A stretch of DNA of 64,000 nucleotides from Palsa-892 sp963751615 (GTDB lineage: Bacteria > Pseudomonadota > Alphaproteobacteria > Rhizobiales > Xanthobacteraceae). The notes beneath the pieces are model-generated. The model searched no databases. It had not been told where the DNA came from and worked only from the letters and a program-made list of their open reading frames with translations. The stretch's first letter is position 1, and the number at the start of each line of letters is the position of its first letter. A program made the translations under genes and the position numbers. Positions 35,494 to 44,380 of this stretch are shown in pieces. The stretch is taken from positions 62,001 to 126,000 of the forward strand of contig CAVVVG010000007.1 of NCBI GenBank assembly GCA_963751615.1, given 5' to 3'.

Positions 35494-35964
35494 ATGGCCG
35501 GTTTGCTGAGCATCGGTAACAGGGCCCCCGATTTTACTCTGGTTAGAGATGGTGGCGGAGAGATCACTTTGAAGTCCTTTCAAGGAAAGAAAATCGCCCT
35601 CTATTTCTACCCAAAGGCGGATACTCCGGGGTGTACTAAGGAAGCGATTGCCTTCAACGGAATGAAACGTGCCTTTGAAAGGGTCGGTACGTCGGTTCTG
35701 GGCGTGTCCGCCGACCCCGTGAAAGCTCAGAACAAATTCAGAGACAAATATTCTCTCAGCTTCCCGCTTCTGTCTGATGAGGACCATACGATGCTCAAGG
35801 CGTATGGCGTGTGGGTTGAGAAGAGTATGTACGGCAAGAAATACATGGGGATCGAAAGGGTCACCTATCTGATTGATGCCAGAGGCAAGATTGCCCAGGT
35901 GTGGCCGAAAGTGAAAGTTGATGGTCATGCCGAAGAGGTCTTGGAAGCGGCCAAAGCACTCTAG
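35494..35964 (+). CDS. bcp: Thiol peroxidase Bcp (peroxiredoxin Q)
   Basis: Reduces hydroperoxides in the cytoplasm. The 156 residues show the peroxiredoxin active site YFYPKADTPGCTKEA, with the peroxidatic Cys at residue 48. This is the only Cys in the protein, so it is a 1-Cys type; the resolving Cys found five residues later in E. coli Bcp is missing. VWVEKSMYGKKYMGIERVTY is typical of Bcp. Six of its seven Arg codons are AGA or AGG, unlike neighbouring genes, which use mostly CGN. I take this as a sign of transfer from another source. AAAGGAAGG just upstream of the ATG is a good ribosome site. Confidence 0.93.
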   Translation: MAGLLSIGNRAPDFTLVRDGGGEITLKSFQGKKIALYFYPKADTPGCTKEAIAFNGMKRAFERVGTSVLGVSADPVKAQNKFRDKYSLSFPLLSDEDHTMLKAYGVWVEKSMYGKKYMGIERVTYLIDARGKIAQVWPKVKVDGHAEEVLEAAKAL

Positions 35965-36045
35965 AATTTGCTCGTTGATATTGCGTTAACCAAACCAGGT
36001 GTTTGATTGCGGGATTTGCCGGCCTTTCCGGCTCGAGACTGCTCC

Positions 36046-37341
36046 ATGGCGTATTCTGAGTTCGGCGGCCGACGCTATCCGTACTATCCGCATCACGCCC
36101 CTAATTTCTCCGTGCAGCGACCTTGCCCCACACGGGCGGTAAAACTCGCCAGCACGATTACAATTGTGGTCCTCGCGTTATGGTCGAGCATGACGACAGC
36201 GTATCTGTTGCTGCGAGACGATGCACTCAAGTTTCTGGCTACGCGCCAGACAGAAATGGTGCGAAGCTATGATCAGCAATTGACTGTGCTCGAAGGTGAA
36301 ATCGAGCGCTTGAAATCCTTAAAGCTGATTGACCAGGAGCGCGTCGACCGCGCCGTCAGCGACCTCACACGCAGACAAACAGAAGTCGAGAAGCGACAGA
36401 GTCTTCTTGCAACGATAAACTTGCCGAAAGAAATGAACCGTATCGAACCAACCAATCAAGTAACCAGTTCGATACCGTCCATTATTCCGTCAATTCCTGA
36501 AACTCTACCCAAACCGTCACCGATTTCCGATACAATCTATTTTAGGCCTCCCTCTGATCGATCGGCCGAATTGCAATCCCGCCCAATTACTTCAAGTTCA
36601 ATTCGTTACTCTGGCTCTCTTCCTGCCAATCAGACGGAGGCACGCATTATCAAGCTTGGTCGGGGCCTCGAACAGATTGAGGCACGCCAAGGTCAATCTC
36701 TTAATCGTCTAGAAGAGGGTTACGAAGGGCGCGAAGAACGGCTTCGCAGGGTGCTCACAGATCTCGGCGTGCCAGCACCCACTTCTTCAACCACTCACAG
36801 TAACTTTGGCATCGGAGGGCCGCTCCTATCTCTCGGAAAGAGCGGGGATCCATTCGAACAGCAAATCGCTCGAATCCGTTCAGCAGCAGAAACAACTGCA
36901 AAATTGGATGATTTTCTGGAAGCCGTACCCGTAAGACGTCCCGTGCCTTTGGGAGCGGAAATGACCAGCGGCTTCGGCGTTCGTCTTGATCCGTTTATCC
37001 GTCAATACGCCATGCATTCGGGCGTTGATTTCAAGGGTTTCCCGGGTGACAGCGTGCGCGCAACAGCTGCGGGCCGGGTTACGACGGCAGATTATCAAGG
37101 CGGCTATGGATTGATGGTAGAACTCGACCATGGGAATGGCCTGGTGACCCGTTATGGACACTTGTCCGCAATTAATGTTGCTGAAGGCCAGTGGGTCCAA
37201 ACAGGCGAGACAATCGGTCGGATTGGCACCACCGGTCGCTCGACCGGACCCCATCTGCATTATGAAGTTCGCGTTGCGGGCGAAGCCGTCGATCCCCAGC
37301 TTTATCTACGAGCCGGAGTTCAACTCAACACATCAATGTAA
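36046..37341 (+). CDS. M23 (LytM-type) peptidoglycan metallopeptidase or regulator
   Basis: Membrane-anchored M23 protein of 431 residues. One membrane segment lies near residues 34-56 (ASTITIVVLALWSSMTTAYL). A coiled-coil region follows (DQQLTVLEGEIERLKSLKL and further heptads to about residue 130), then a Ser/Pro-rich linker and a second helix. The C-terminal LytM domain from about 310 to 420 has the zinc ligands in HSGVDFKGFPGD and GPHLHYEVRV, plus RYGHL, so it is probably an active DD-endopeptidase. Coiled-coil plus LytM also fits an EnvC-like activator. ATG 36046 is preferred to the in-frame TTG at 36007. Confidence 0.88.
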   Translation: MAYSEFGGRRYPYYPHHAPNFSVQRPCPTRAVKLASTITIVVLALWSSMTTAYLLLRDDALKFLATRQTEMVRSYDQQLTVLEGEIERLKSLKLIDQERVDRAVSDLTRRQTEVEKRQSLLATINLPKEMNRIEPTNQVTSSIPSIIPSIPETLPKPSPISDTIYFRPPSDRSAELQSRPITSSSIRYSGSLPANQTEARIIKLGRGLEQIEARQGQSLNRLEEGYEGREERLRRVLTDLGVPAPTSSTTHSNFGIGGPLLSLGKSGDPFEQQIARIRSAAETTAKLDDFLEAVPVRRPVPLGAEMTSGFGVRLDPFIRQYAMHSGVDFKGFPGDSVRATAAGRVTTADYQGGYGLMVELDHGNGLVTRYGHLSAINVAEGQWVQTGETIGRIGTTGRSTGPHLHYEVRVAGEAVDPQLYLRAGVQLNTSM

Positions 37342-37444
37342 TCTAATTTTTTGGACGATTTAAGTCATCCAAGTACTTTTCCAATTGAATTCGGATCCGG
37401 CCTCAGGAAACGCAGTCCTGCCGACAAGAGCCTTTATGAGCCCG

Positions 37445-37478
37445 AAAAAGATGCGGCCCGCCATCGCTGACGGGCCGC
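37445..37478 (-). terminator. Rho-independent terminator of the Cys-rich gene
   Basis: On the minus strand GCGGCCCG (37471-37478) pairs with CGGGCCGC (37453-37460) across a 10-base loop, an 8-bp all-GC stem, and is followed by ATCTTTTT. It lies 18 bases past the stop of the small secreted protein gene, showing that this gene is a real, separately ended transcript. Confidence 0.8.
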
Positions 37479-37496
37479 CCAAACGTGGTAACCAAA

Positions 37497-37772
37497 CTAG
37501 TAGCGCCAATAATAACTGCAGGTCTTCTTATTGTAATTGCGGATGTAGCAGAAATTATTCTGCGTTTGGCACGTCGTCCGCGCCGCTTCTGCAGTCGCGC
37601 CTTTGGCGGCGCAAGTACGAACGGTCCATGGCATAAACGAAAGGACCGGACACTGGATACAGAATTGGTAAGTCTTCGGACCAGCAGCGCGCTTCTTGGC
37701 GTCAGCCGGAGCAGCAAATGCAACGAGCATCGCGGCCGCTGCAATTGCCGTCATAGAAGTAACTAAACGCAT
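37497..37772 (-). CDS. Small secreted cysteine-rich protein, unknown function
   Basis: A 91-residue precursor: an N-terminal signal peptide (basic MRLVTSM, hydrophobic AIAAAAMLVAFA) with a likely cleavage after ADA at residue 25. The mature protein of about 66 residues is basic and holds six Cys (FCIQC, RTC, TTC, NFC, KTC), enough for three disulfides, with an aromatic end SYYWRY. I recognise no characterised family, although short Rhizobiales proteins with FCxxC patterns exist. A strong terminator directly downstream and the clean signal peptide support expression. No partner gene is adjacent. Confidence 0.8.
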   Translation of the reverse strand: MRLVTSMTAIAAAAMLVAFAAPADAKKRAAGPKTYQFCIQCPVLSFMPWTVRTCAAKGATAEAARTTCQTQNNFCYIRNYNKKTCSYYWRY

Positions 37773-37946
37773 GTATTCCTCCCCCTCTTTTCTAGCCAGG
37801 TACTTACTGGGTTACGATTCCAGACTATTCCTGCATCCGTCAATTGCCTTCTGCCCTGAAGTGGCGGTTTCTTCGCGAAAATTCACTTGCGCGACGTAAG
37901 CGCTGCGAAAACCCACACCTAAAATGAACAGCCGTTCATATGGATG

Positions 37947-38918
37947 TCATTCAACGGTAGCGCCGGATGAGATCACAACCTTCGACCACTTTTCGGTTTC
38001 CCCTGCGATGGTATTGCCGAAGTCCACTGGAGTACCGGGAATTGGTTTACCGCCAAGTGCGGTGAGCTTTTCCCGCATCGCTGCATCGGCAAGCATCCGA
38101 TTCACTTCAGCATTGACCCGATCGATAATCTCCTTTGGGGTTCTCTTTGGCATGCCGATCCCGAACCAAGCAGTCGCTTCGTATCCAGGAACCGTGTCGG
38201 CGATCACCGGCAGGTTAGGGAATGCCGGATCTTGAACCGTGGAGGTCAACGCGAGCGCACGAATTGCATCTCCCTTGATGAAGCCAGCCGAGGACGGAAG
38301 ATTGTCGAAAATTACCTGAACTTGTCCGCCCATAATATCGGTAAGCGCTGGTCCCGCACCTTTATATGGCACATGAACCATCTGACAGCCGGTCATTGAT
38401 TTGAATAGTTCGCCCGAAAGATGCACGGAAGTGCCGCTACCTGATGAGGCCATATTGATCTTGTTTGGATTCTTTTTGCAGTAATCGAGAAACTCAGCGA
38501 CCGTTTTTGCAGGGAAGTCTTTATTCACGACCATCACGTTCGGCGTTCGCACCAGGCCCGCTACCGGCGCGATGTCGCGCACGAAATTGAAGTTCAGGTT
38601 TTTATAGAGCGTGGCGTTTATACCGTTGGCTGGATTGACTAGCAGCATCGTGTAGCCGTCAGGGTCAGCCCTAACGACATATTCCGTGCCGATATTGTTA
38701 CCACCACCCGGTTTGTTCTCGATGACAAACTGCTGGCCCATTTTTTCCGAAAGCCACTGCGCGACGATGCGTGCCAATACATCCGTCGTGCCGCCGGGCG
38801 GATATGGAACAACCCACTTTACGGGACGCGTCGGATAATCGAGTGCCGCTAACGGAGAAGCATCGGCTAGCGTGCAGACGGTAATAAAAAAGGCCATAAG
38901 TCGCACGATACGATTCAC
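37947..38918 (-). CDS. Bug-family tripartite tricarboxylate transporter substrate-binding protein
   Basis: Periplasmic binding protein of the Bug (TctC-like) family, which captures organic acids or other small anions. The signal peptide is MNRIVRLMAFFITVCTLADA followed by SPLAA. The mature start YPTRPVKWVVPYPPGGTTDV is the family hallmark, with ENKPGGGNNIG and HVPYKGAGPALTD later. GTG 38918, with GGAGG at 38926-38930 (minus strand) upstream, is the start; the frame opens at 38987. About 323 residues. No tctA/tctB membrane genes are present here, which is common because Bug proteins are often orphans. Confidence 0.9.
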   Translation of the reverse strand: MNRIVRLMAFFITVCTLADASPLAALDYPTRPVKWVVPYPPGGTTDVLARIVAQWLSEKMGQQFVIENKPGGGNNIGTEYVVRADPDGYTMLLVNPANGINATLYKNLNFNFVRDIAPVAGLVRTPNVMVVNKDFPAKTVAEFLDYCKKNPNKINMASSGSGTSVHLSGELFKSMTGCQMVHVPYKGAGPALTDIMGGQVQVIFDNLPSSAGFIKGDAIRALALTSTVQDPAFPNLPVIADTVPGYEATAWFGIGMPKRTPKEIIDRVNAEVNRMLADAAMREKLTALGGKPIPGTPVDFGNTIAGETEKWSKVVISSGATVE

Positions 38919-39143
38919 GGTAATTCCTCCCGTGTTCGGATGACGAAGAGAAGCATTCTTACGGCCCTTTAGACACATGGTAACCAAAAGACGTAAGCGA
39001 ACAATATATTACGATGTCTTGCACCGTACTTTGCCGCACCGTCCCGGAGAAGCCATTGTTACTGCATAGGTGACTGGTCACCAAAAAACCGCTGACGGTT
39101 TCGTGCGAACAAGTGTTAGCCTTTAAAATTGAGATTCTATATC

Positions 39144-39767
39144 CTATTTCCGCCACACACTCGCGAACCACGGCTGCTGTTCGAGCGGAAGTCCCGCCGG
39201 GCGGAAATAATTACCGATTTCGTAAAATCCTACGTCCCGCATGAAATCGCACCACGTTTCCGGATCGTGAAACGCGCAATAGCGCCCATCACTCCAACCT
39301 TCTATGTCCTTGCCACGTGGGTTTGAGCTAAACAACACGCCGCGTGGCCTTAGCGTTGCGTGCAATTCCCGCAGCACGCGCGGCAGCGCCTGACTGGGAA
39401 TATGAAACAGCGATGCGTTCGCGAACACGCCATCGAAGCGTTCGTGCGGCAGGTTAAGCTTGAGAAAATCCTGCTCCCACACTTCAGCGCCGCTGTTCGC
39501 GCGCGCCATAGCGGCGAAACGCACCGAACCTTCGAGACCCACCGGAATGTGGCCGAGATCAAGAAAAGCCTTGAGGTCGCGTCCCGGCCCGCAGCCGAAA
39601 TCGAGGATCGCAAACGGCGGAGCCCCTTCGATCGCCTGCAACATCGATGCAATGTTCTCGCTCACGTCATGGTCGCGCGTGCCCTGCCAGAACTCCTCGG
39701 CGCAGCGGTTATAGTGATCGAGCGTCGTGGCAGTAATGTCTTGCAGCGTAGGGTGCGCGGGTTTCAT
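39144..39767 (-). CDS. Class I SAM-dependent methyltransferase
   Basis: A 207-residue Rossmann-fold methyltransferase. Motif I is AILDFGCGPGRDLKAFLDLG near residue 53, motif II has PVGLEGSVRF, and motif IV FDGVFANASLFH. The N-terminal TTLDHYNRCAEEFWQGTRDHD resembles small methyltransferases with tellurite-resistance or ubiquinone-type annotations. The acceptor is unknown. It lies between two Bug-family binding-protein genes on the same strand, 28 bases after the upstream one, and is probably cotranscribed with it. No functional link between them is established. Confidence 0.85.
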   Translation of the reverse strand: MKPAHPTLQDITATTLDHYNRCAEEFWQGTRDHDVSENIASMLQAIEGAPPFAILDFGCGPGRDLKAFLDLGHIPVGLEGSVRFAAMARANSGAEVWEQDFLKLNLPHERFDGVFANASLFHIPSQALPRVLRELHATLRPRGVLFSSNPRGKDIEGWSDGRYCAFHDPETWCDFMRDVGFYEIGNYFRPAGLPLEQQPWFASVWRK

Positions 39768-39795
39768 CTCATGCTGGAAAGCGGCTGCGACGGCC

Positions 39796-40767
39796 TCAAT
39801 CCACCGTCGCTCCTGATTGGATTACCACGGGCCTCCACTTCGCCGTTTCGGTTTCGATGAATTTTCGGAAGTCGGCGGCACTACCGGGGAACGGAATGCC
39901 GCCCAGCTCCTCGATGCGTATCTTGATCTTCGAATCGGTGATTGCCACGTTGATCTCCCTGTTCAGCTTCTCAACGATCACAGCGGGTATGCCCTTCGGC
40001 GCGCTGAATCCGAACCACGAGCTTGCCTCGAAGCCCTTCACCGTGTCGGCCACCGGCAACACGCCTGGCAGCGCGGGCACGGCGGTCGAGGTCGTGACAC
40101 CGAGCGGACGCAGATTACCCGCCTTGATAAAGCCGATTGACGAAGGAAGATTGTCGAACATCACGTCCACCTGCCCGCCGACTAAGTCAGTAAGCGCGGG
40201 CGCCGAGCCCTTGTAGGGCACGTGCAACATGTCGATGCCGGTCATCGCCTTGAACAGTTCGCCTGACAGATGAATCGATGAACCATTGCCGGATGATGCC
40301 ATATTGAGCTTGCCAGGGTTTTTCTTGGCATACTCGATGAACTCCTGCACCGTGTTCACCGGCAGCTTTGGGTTCACTTCCATCACGTTCGGCACGCGGG
40401 AAATCGCGCCGACGGCGACGGAAGACGCAAGAAAATCAAACGGCAAATTCTTGTAGAGCGTGGCATTGATCGCATTCGCGGGGCTTGAGATCATCAGCGT
40501 GTAGCCGTCGGGCGTGGCGTTCAGCGCCTCCTGCGTGCCGATGTTGGTGGCGCCGCCCGGCTTGTTTTCCACCACGAAGGGCTGTCCGAGCTTCTCGGAA
40601 AGATAGTTCGAGACGAGTCGCGCCATGATGTCGGTCGTTCCACCCGCCGGATAGGGCACAATCACGCGCACCGGACGCGTGGGGTATTCCTGCGCTGAGG
40701 CTTCCGCTGCGAAGATGAGCGGGCTTAGTGCGAGGGCGAAAGCCGCGATTTTACCAACACGGTTCAC
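39796..40767 (-). CDS. Bug-family tripartite tricarboxylate transporter substrate-binding protein
   Basis: Second Bug-family binding protein, 323 residues, clearly a paralogue of the one at 37947-38918; both share EYPTRPV/DYPTRPV, VPYPxGGTTD, INATLYKNL, HLSGELFKxMTG and NLPSSxGFIK. The signal peptide is MNRVGKIAAFALALSPLIF with cleavage likely after ASA. The ligand is unknown. A methyltransferase gene follows by 28 bases. An SDR gene and fadD lie upstream on the same strand, 113 bases or more away. No cognate membrane components are visible. Confidence 0.92.
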   Translation of the reverse strand: MNRVGKIAAFALALSPLIFAAEASAQEYPTRPVRVIVPYPAGGTTDIMARLVSNYLSEKLGQPFVVENKPGGATNIGTQEALNATPDGYTLMISSPANAINATLYKNLPFDFLASSVAVGAISRVPNVMEVNPKLPVNTVQEFIEYAKKNPGKLNMASSGNGSSIHLSGELFKAMTGIDMLHVPYKGSAPALTDLVGGQVDVMFDNLPSSIGFIKAGNLRPLGVTTSTAVPALPGVLPVADTVKGFEASSWFGFSAPKGIPAVIVEKLNREINVAITDSKIKIRIEELGGIPFPGSAADFRKFIETETAKWRPVVIQSGATVD

Positions 40768-40880
40768 GAGTCTACTCCTTGATATTATTATCTTGGTTGT
40801 AGCGGTAGCATTGTCCGAAGTGAAATTATTGAATCTTTTCCGGTCTTTCGAAGGCGCAGCTTGAATCTGGAATCAACCGT

Positions 40881-41756
40881 CTAGGACGACCGTTTGGCAC
40901 GGTCCTTCTCGTTTTGCGCGTAGATCGCGTCCCGCGCGGCCTTCCATTCAGCGTCTCCCCAGCTTCTAAGTTCGTAGAAGTTGCCGCCCGTGGCCAGCGC
41001 CTGTGCCCCGTCCATGGCAATCGTTTCGCCAGTCAGCCAATCGCAGCCGCCCGACATCAGAAAAGTCGCAAGGTTCTGCAATTCCTCAATCGTTCCGGCT
41101 CGTCCCATCGGATTTCTTCGTGCTGTCCTTGCGCCCGGTTCCTCGCCGGGGTTAAGCCGCTTGCTCATCCCCTCGGTCGGAATTTCTCCCGGTGCGATCG
41201 CATTGAGGCGAATCCCATACCGGCCCCATTCCGCCGCGAGCGACATGGTCATTGCCTGAATGGCGGCCTTGCTCATCGCCGAGGGAATAACAAAGGGACC
41301 GCCATTTCTAACCCATGTGACGACGATCGACACGACATTGCCGCGCAAATTGCCCGCGATCCAGCGTTTTCCAACCGCATGGGTCACGTAAAACGTGCCG
41401 TGCATGACAATATTCGCAACGGCGTCAAATCCCTTGGGCGTCAGGTCCTGGGTCCGCGAGATAAAATTGCCGGCCGCGTTGTTGACCAGGCCCGTCAGCG
41501 GGCCGCTCTTGAAGATGTTCTCGACCATCGAATCAACAGCCGCCGCGTCGCGAATATCGACACCGTAAGTATCGATGCGGCCGCCATGTTTGCCGACAAG
41601 GTCCCGGGCCGTCTCCTCGCAGACCGACTTGCGGCGTCCGCAGATGAAGATCTCCGCGCCCAATGAAAGGAAGCGCTCACTCATCGCCTTTCCGAGTCCG
41701 GTGCCGCCGCCGGTTACCAAAATGCGGGCTCCTTTGAGCAAGTCGGATTGGAACAT
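40881..41756 (-). CDS. SDR oxidoreductase, 2,4-dienoyl-CoA-reductase-like
   Basis: Short-chain dehydrogenase of 291 residues resembling mitochondrial-type 2,4-dienoyl-CoA reductase. Cofactor motif VTGGGTGLGKAMSERF near residue 14, NNAAGNF near 92, and WGRYGIRLNAIAPGEIPTEG near 188. The family Lys is in PSAMSKAAIQ, but the Tyr that is catalytic in DECR-type enzymes aligns with Trp (VVTWVRNGG), and the classical SDR Tyr position is Ser. Activity or chemistry may therefore differ. It lies 180 bases downstream of fadD on the same strand, consistent with fatty-acid breakdown. Confidence 0.82.
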   Translation of the reverse strand: MFQSDLLKGARILVTGGGTGLGKAMSERFLSLGAEIFICGRRKSVCEETARDLVGKHGGRIDTYGVDIRDAAAVDSMVENIFKSGPLTGLVNNAAGNFISRTQDLTPKGFDAVANIVMHGTFYVTHAVGKRWIAGNLRGNVVSIVVTWVRNGGPFVIPSAMSKAAIQAMTMSLAAEWGRYGIRLNAIAPGEIPTEGMSKRLNPGEEPGARTARRNPMGRAGTIEELQNLATFLMSGGCDWLTGETIAMDGAQALATGGNFYELRSWGDAEWKAARDAIYAQNEKDRAKRSS

Positions 41757-41936
41757 TCTGCTTCTTCTGCGGATGAATTAATGAGTCTTTTCGAATTCTT
41801 AGCTCGCGACGTTGAGAATTGGATTCGGGTTAAGTTCTCAGGGATGCCAAACTTTGCGCCGCCATCCATGGCTTATTTTTGAAAGACATGGATGGCCCGG
41901 GACAAAACCGATCGTGACCCTAGTTGATCGTACTGC

Positions 41937-43640
41937 CTACGCCGCCTTGCTGGTCGCATCCTTTCCCGCCGCCTCGTCGCGCAGGACGCGGCGAAGAATC
42001 TTGCCAACATTCGTCTTAGGTAGATCGGTACGGAACTCAATGTATTTTGGCCGCTTGTAGTTGGTGAGTTGGTCGGCGCAGAACGCACGGATTGCCTCTT
42101 CGGTGAGATTCGGGTCCTTTTTTACAACAAAAAGCTTTACCGCCTCGCCACTGTACGAGTCCGGTACGCCGACGGCGGCGCATTCGAGGACACCGGGATG
42201 GGTCGAAACTACGTCCTCGAGTTCAGTCGGATAGACGTTAAATCCCGAAACGACCACCATATCCTTCTTGCGGTCCACGATCTTCACCTGACCCTTCTCA
42301 TCCATGACGCCAATGTCGCCGGTGCGGAAGAAGCCATCCTTGGTCATCACCTTTGCTGTCTCGTCTGGGCGGTTCCAATAACCGGCCATCACCTGCGGAC
42401 CACGCGCGCAAATTTCGCCGGGCTCGCCCAGTGGAACGTCCTTACCTTCGTCGTCTCGAATCGTGATCTCGGTCGAGGGCACTGGAAGGCCAATGGTGCC
42501 GGTAAATTCCGATGCGTCCGCCCGATTGCAAGTCAATGTCGGAGACGTTTCCGAGAGTCCGTACCCTTCGATGATCGGCGTGCCGGTCTTTTTGAACCAG
42601 GCGTCGGCGACGGCGCGTGTTACTGCCATGCCGCCGCCGTTCGCCGCGCGAAGATGGCTGAAATCGATCTTGCCGAAATCGGGGTGATGCAGAAGTCCAT
42701 TATAGAGCGTGTTCACTGCCGGGAAGGACGTGATCTTGTATTTCGAAATGTCCTTGATGAGCGACGGCAGATCGCGCGGATTTGGAATCAGGATGCACAT
42801 GCCGCCCGTACGCAGGACAAGAAAAAAGCACGCCGTGAGTGCGAAGATATGATAAAGGGGCAGCGCCGTAACGCAAATGAACTGCTCATCCTTCGGCGCA
42901 TTCGCGATCGCGGGCTGCAGCCAGGCGTCGTTCTGCAGCACATTTGCGACAATGTTGCGGTGAATGAGCATCGCACCCTTTGAGATGCCCGTGGTTCCAC
43001 CAGTGTATTGCAGAAACGCCACGTTCTTCGGCCCGATGTCGACTGGGTTAAGAGAAAGTTTTTTACCGGCCGAGATCGCGCGGTTAAATTGCACAGGATC
43101 CGGCAGCGAAGAGTAAGGCGGCACAAGCTTCTTCACCTTGCGGACGACGAAATTCACGATCGTGCCCTTGAGACCAAGCATGTCGCCAAGACTCGCGACG
43201 ATTACGTGTTTTACCAATGTCTTGGAGACGACCTGTTGCAGGACGTGGGCAAAATTCTCGAGAATGATAACTGCTTCGGAGCCAGAATCCTTTAGCTGAT
43301 GTTCGAGCTCGCGCGCCGTATACAGCGGATTAACGTTCACAACCGCATAGCCTGCGCGCAGGATCGCGGCGATAGCCACCGGATATTGCGGCACGTTCGG
43401 CATCATAATGGCGACACGTGCACCATGTGGCAGATTTTTTGACTGCAGATAAGCGCCGAGCGCCTTCGACATGTCGTCAACCTCGCCGTAAGTAAATTCT
43501 TTGCCCATGAAGGAATAGCCCTTCGCCTTACGGAATTTTGCGAAACTTTCTTCCATTAATTGCACAATCGACTTGTACTGGGACGGATCGATATCGGTAG
43601 GTATCCCGGGCGGATAATGCTTGAGCCAGATGCGTTCCAT
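41937..43640 (-). CDS. fadD: Long-chain fatty acid-CoA ligase
   Basis: Adenylate-forming enzyme that activates fatty acids to acyl-CoA at the membrane. The 567 residues show the P-loop motif YTGGTTGISKGAM near residue 214, the A5-type GYGLSETSPTL near 350, the YRTGD-type FFRTGDIGVMDEKG near 425 and the hinge/catalytic VDRKKDMVVVSG near 447. A C-terminal KTNVGKILRR carries the catalytic Lys. GGGGGAAAG lies upstream of ATG 43640. The family also contains other acyl-CoA ligases, but length and motifs fit FadD. Confidence 0.9.
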   Translation of the reverse strand: MERIWLKHYPPGIPTDIDPSQYKSIVQLMEESFAKFRKAKGYSFMGKEFTYGEVDDMSKALGAYLQSKNLPHGARVAIMMPNVPQYPVAIAAILRAGYAVVNVNPLYTARELEHQLKDSGSEAVIILENFAHVLQQVVSKTLVKHVIVASLGDMLGLKGTIVNFVVRKVKKLVPPYSSLPDPVQFNRAISAGKKLSLNPVDIGPKNVAFLQYTGGTTGISKGAMLIHRNIVANVLQNDAWLQPAIANAPKDEQFICVTALPLYHIFALTACFFLVLRTGGMCILIPNPRDLPSLIKDISKYKITSFPAVNTLYNGLLHHPDFGKIDFSHLRAANGGGMAVTRAVADAWFKKTGTPIIEGYGLSETSPTLTCNRADASEFTGTIGLPVPSTEITIRDDEGKDVPLGEPGEICARGPQVMAGYWNRPDETAKVMTKDGFFRTGDIGVMDEKGQVKIVDRKKDMVVVSGFNVYPTELEDVVSTHPGVLECAAVGVPDSYSGEAVKLFVVKKDPNLTEEAIRAFCADQLTNYKRPKYIEFRTDLPKTNVGKILRRVLRDEAAGKDATSKAA

Positions 43641-44060
43641 TGAACTTTCCCCCTGAAGCGTCTTTGTTGAGTATGATGTTTTGACTCTTATGCCGCGTCT
43701 CGCGCCCGAGGAAAAGGCTTTGTCGCCATTCTTTTTGGCTCTGGAATATCAGCGGCGGAGAGATCAGCCGACTTGGCGGAATGGAGCAACGAAGAGCAAT
43801 ATTGGGGCTTTCCAACGTAAGGAATCGCAATGAGTGCTTCGCCGGCGGTAAGATCCATGCAAGTTGACCGATGATCTCGACACGGAAATCGTCGCCAGGG
43901 CCACTAGCGGCGCCAGTATCAATTCCGCCCTTCGCTCTGGAGCAGCGGGACGCGAACCGGCACGATGTTCCGCGACCGACATTTTTTGCCGCTTCTTTCT
44001 AGCAATCCGTCGCAATGTCCCTACATAAAGATTTGAGAATATTACAAGCTTGAGGTTCAC
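43641..44060. other. Intergenic region of 420 bases, no gene supported
   Basis: Divergent upstream region of fadD (minus) and the PHA-associated gene (plus). I see no convincing coding frame, RNA or strong hairpin. The stretch before 44061 turns AT-rich (ACATAAAGATTTGAGAATAT), suitable for a plus-strand promoter, and GAGG lies about seven bases before the start codon. No operator could be identified. Confidence 0.5.
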
Positions 44061-44372
44061 ATGAAAGAGACGATTTCGGTTTCAATTCCCCACCGTCTCG
44101 GCAAGGAGGAAGCGCTGCGGCGGATCAAAAAGGGAATTACCTCCGCGCGCACGACGTTCGCCAGCCTACTTACGGTGCAGGAAGAAACATGGACTGGCGA
44201 TATGCTGGCTTTTCGGGTGAGCGCGCTCGCACAGCAAACGGCGGGAACAGTCAAGGTTGCCGAAGATCATGTGAAGCTCGATGTCGAGCTACCGTGGCTT
44301 CTCGCCAAGCTCGCGAAAATCATTACGCCCGCGATTCAAAAAGAAGGAACGCTAATGCTGGAGAAGAAGTAA
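44061..44372 (+). CDS. Polyhydroxyalkanoic acid system protein (PHA_gran_rgn family)
   Basis: A 103-residue member of the polyhydroxyalkanoic acid system family, small proteins found with PHA genes and thought to bind granules or affect their regulation. The pattern ISVSIPHRLGKEEALRRIK, then VKVAEDHVKLDVELPWLLA and a Lys-rich end, is typical. The exact role is not settled in the family. phaC is far away in this window (6.5 kb), so it is not in an operon with it. It converges on the DUF1330 gene with an 8-base gap. Confidence 0.85.
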   Translation: MKETISVSIPHRLGKEEALRRIKKGITSARTTFASLLTVQEETWTGDMLAFRVSALAQQTAGTVKVAEDHVKLDVELPWLLAKLAKIITPAIQKEGTLMLEKK

Positions 44373-44380
44373 GCAAGGCT

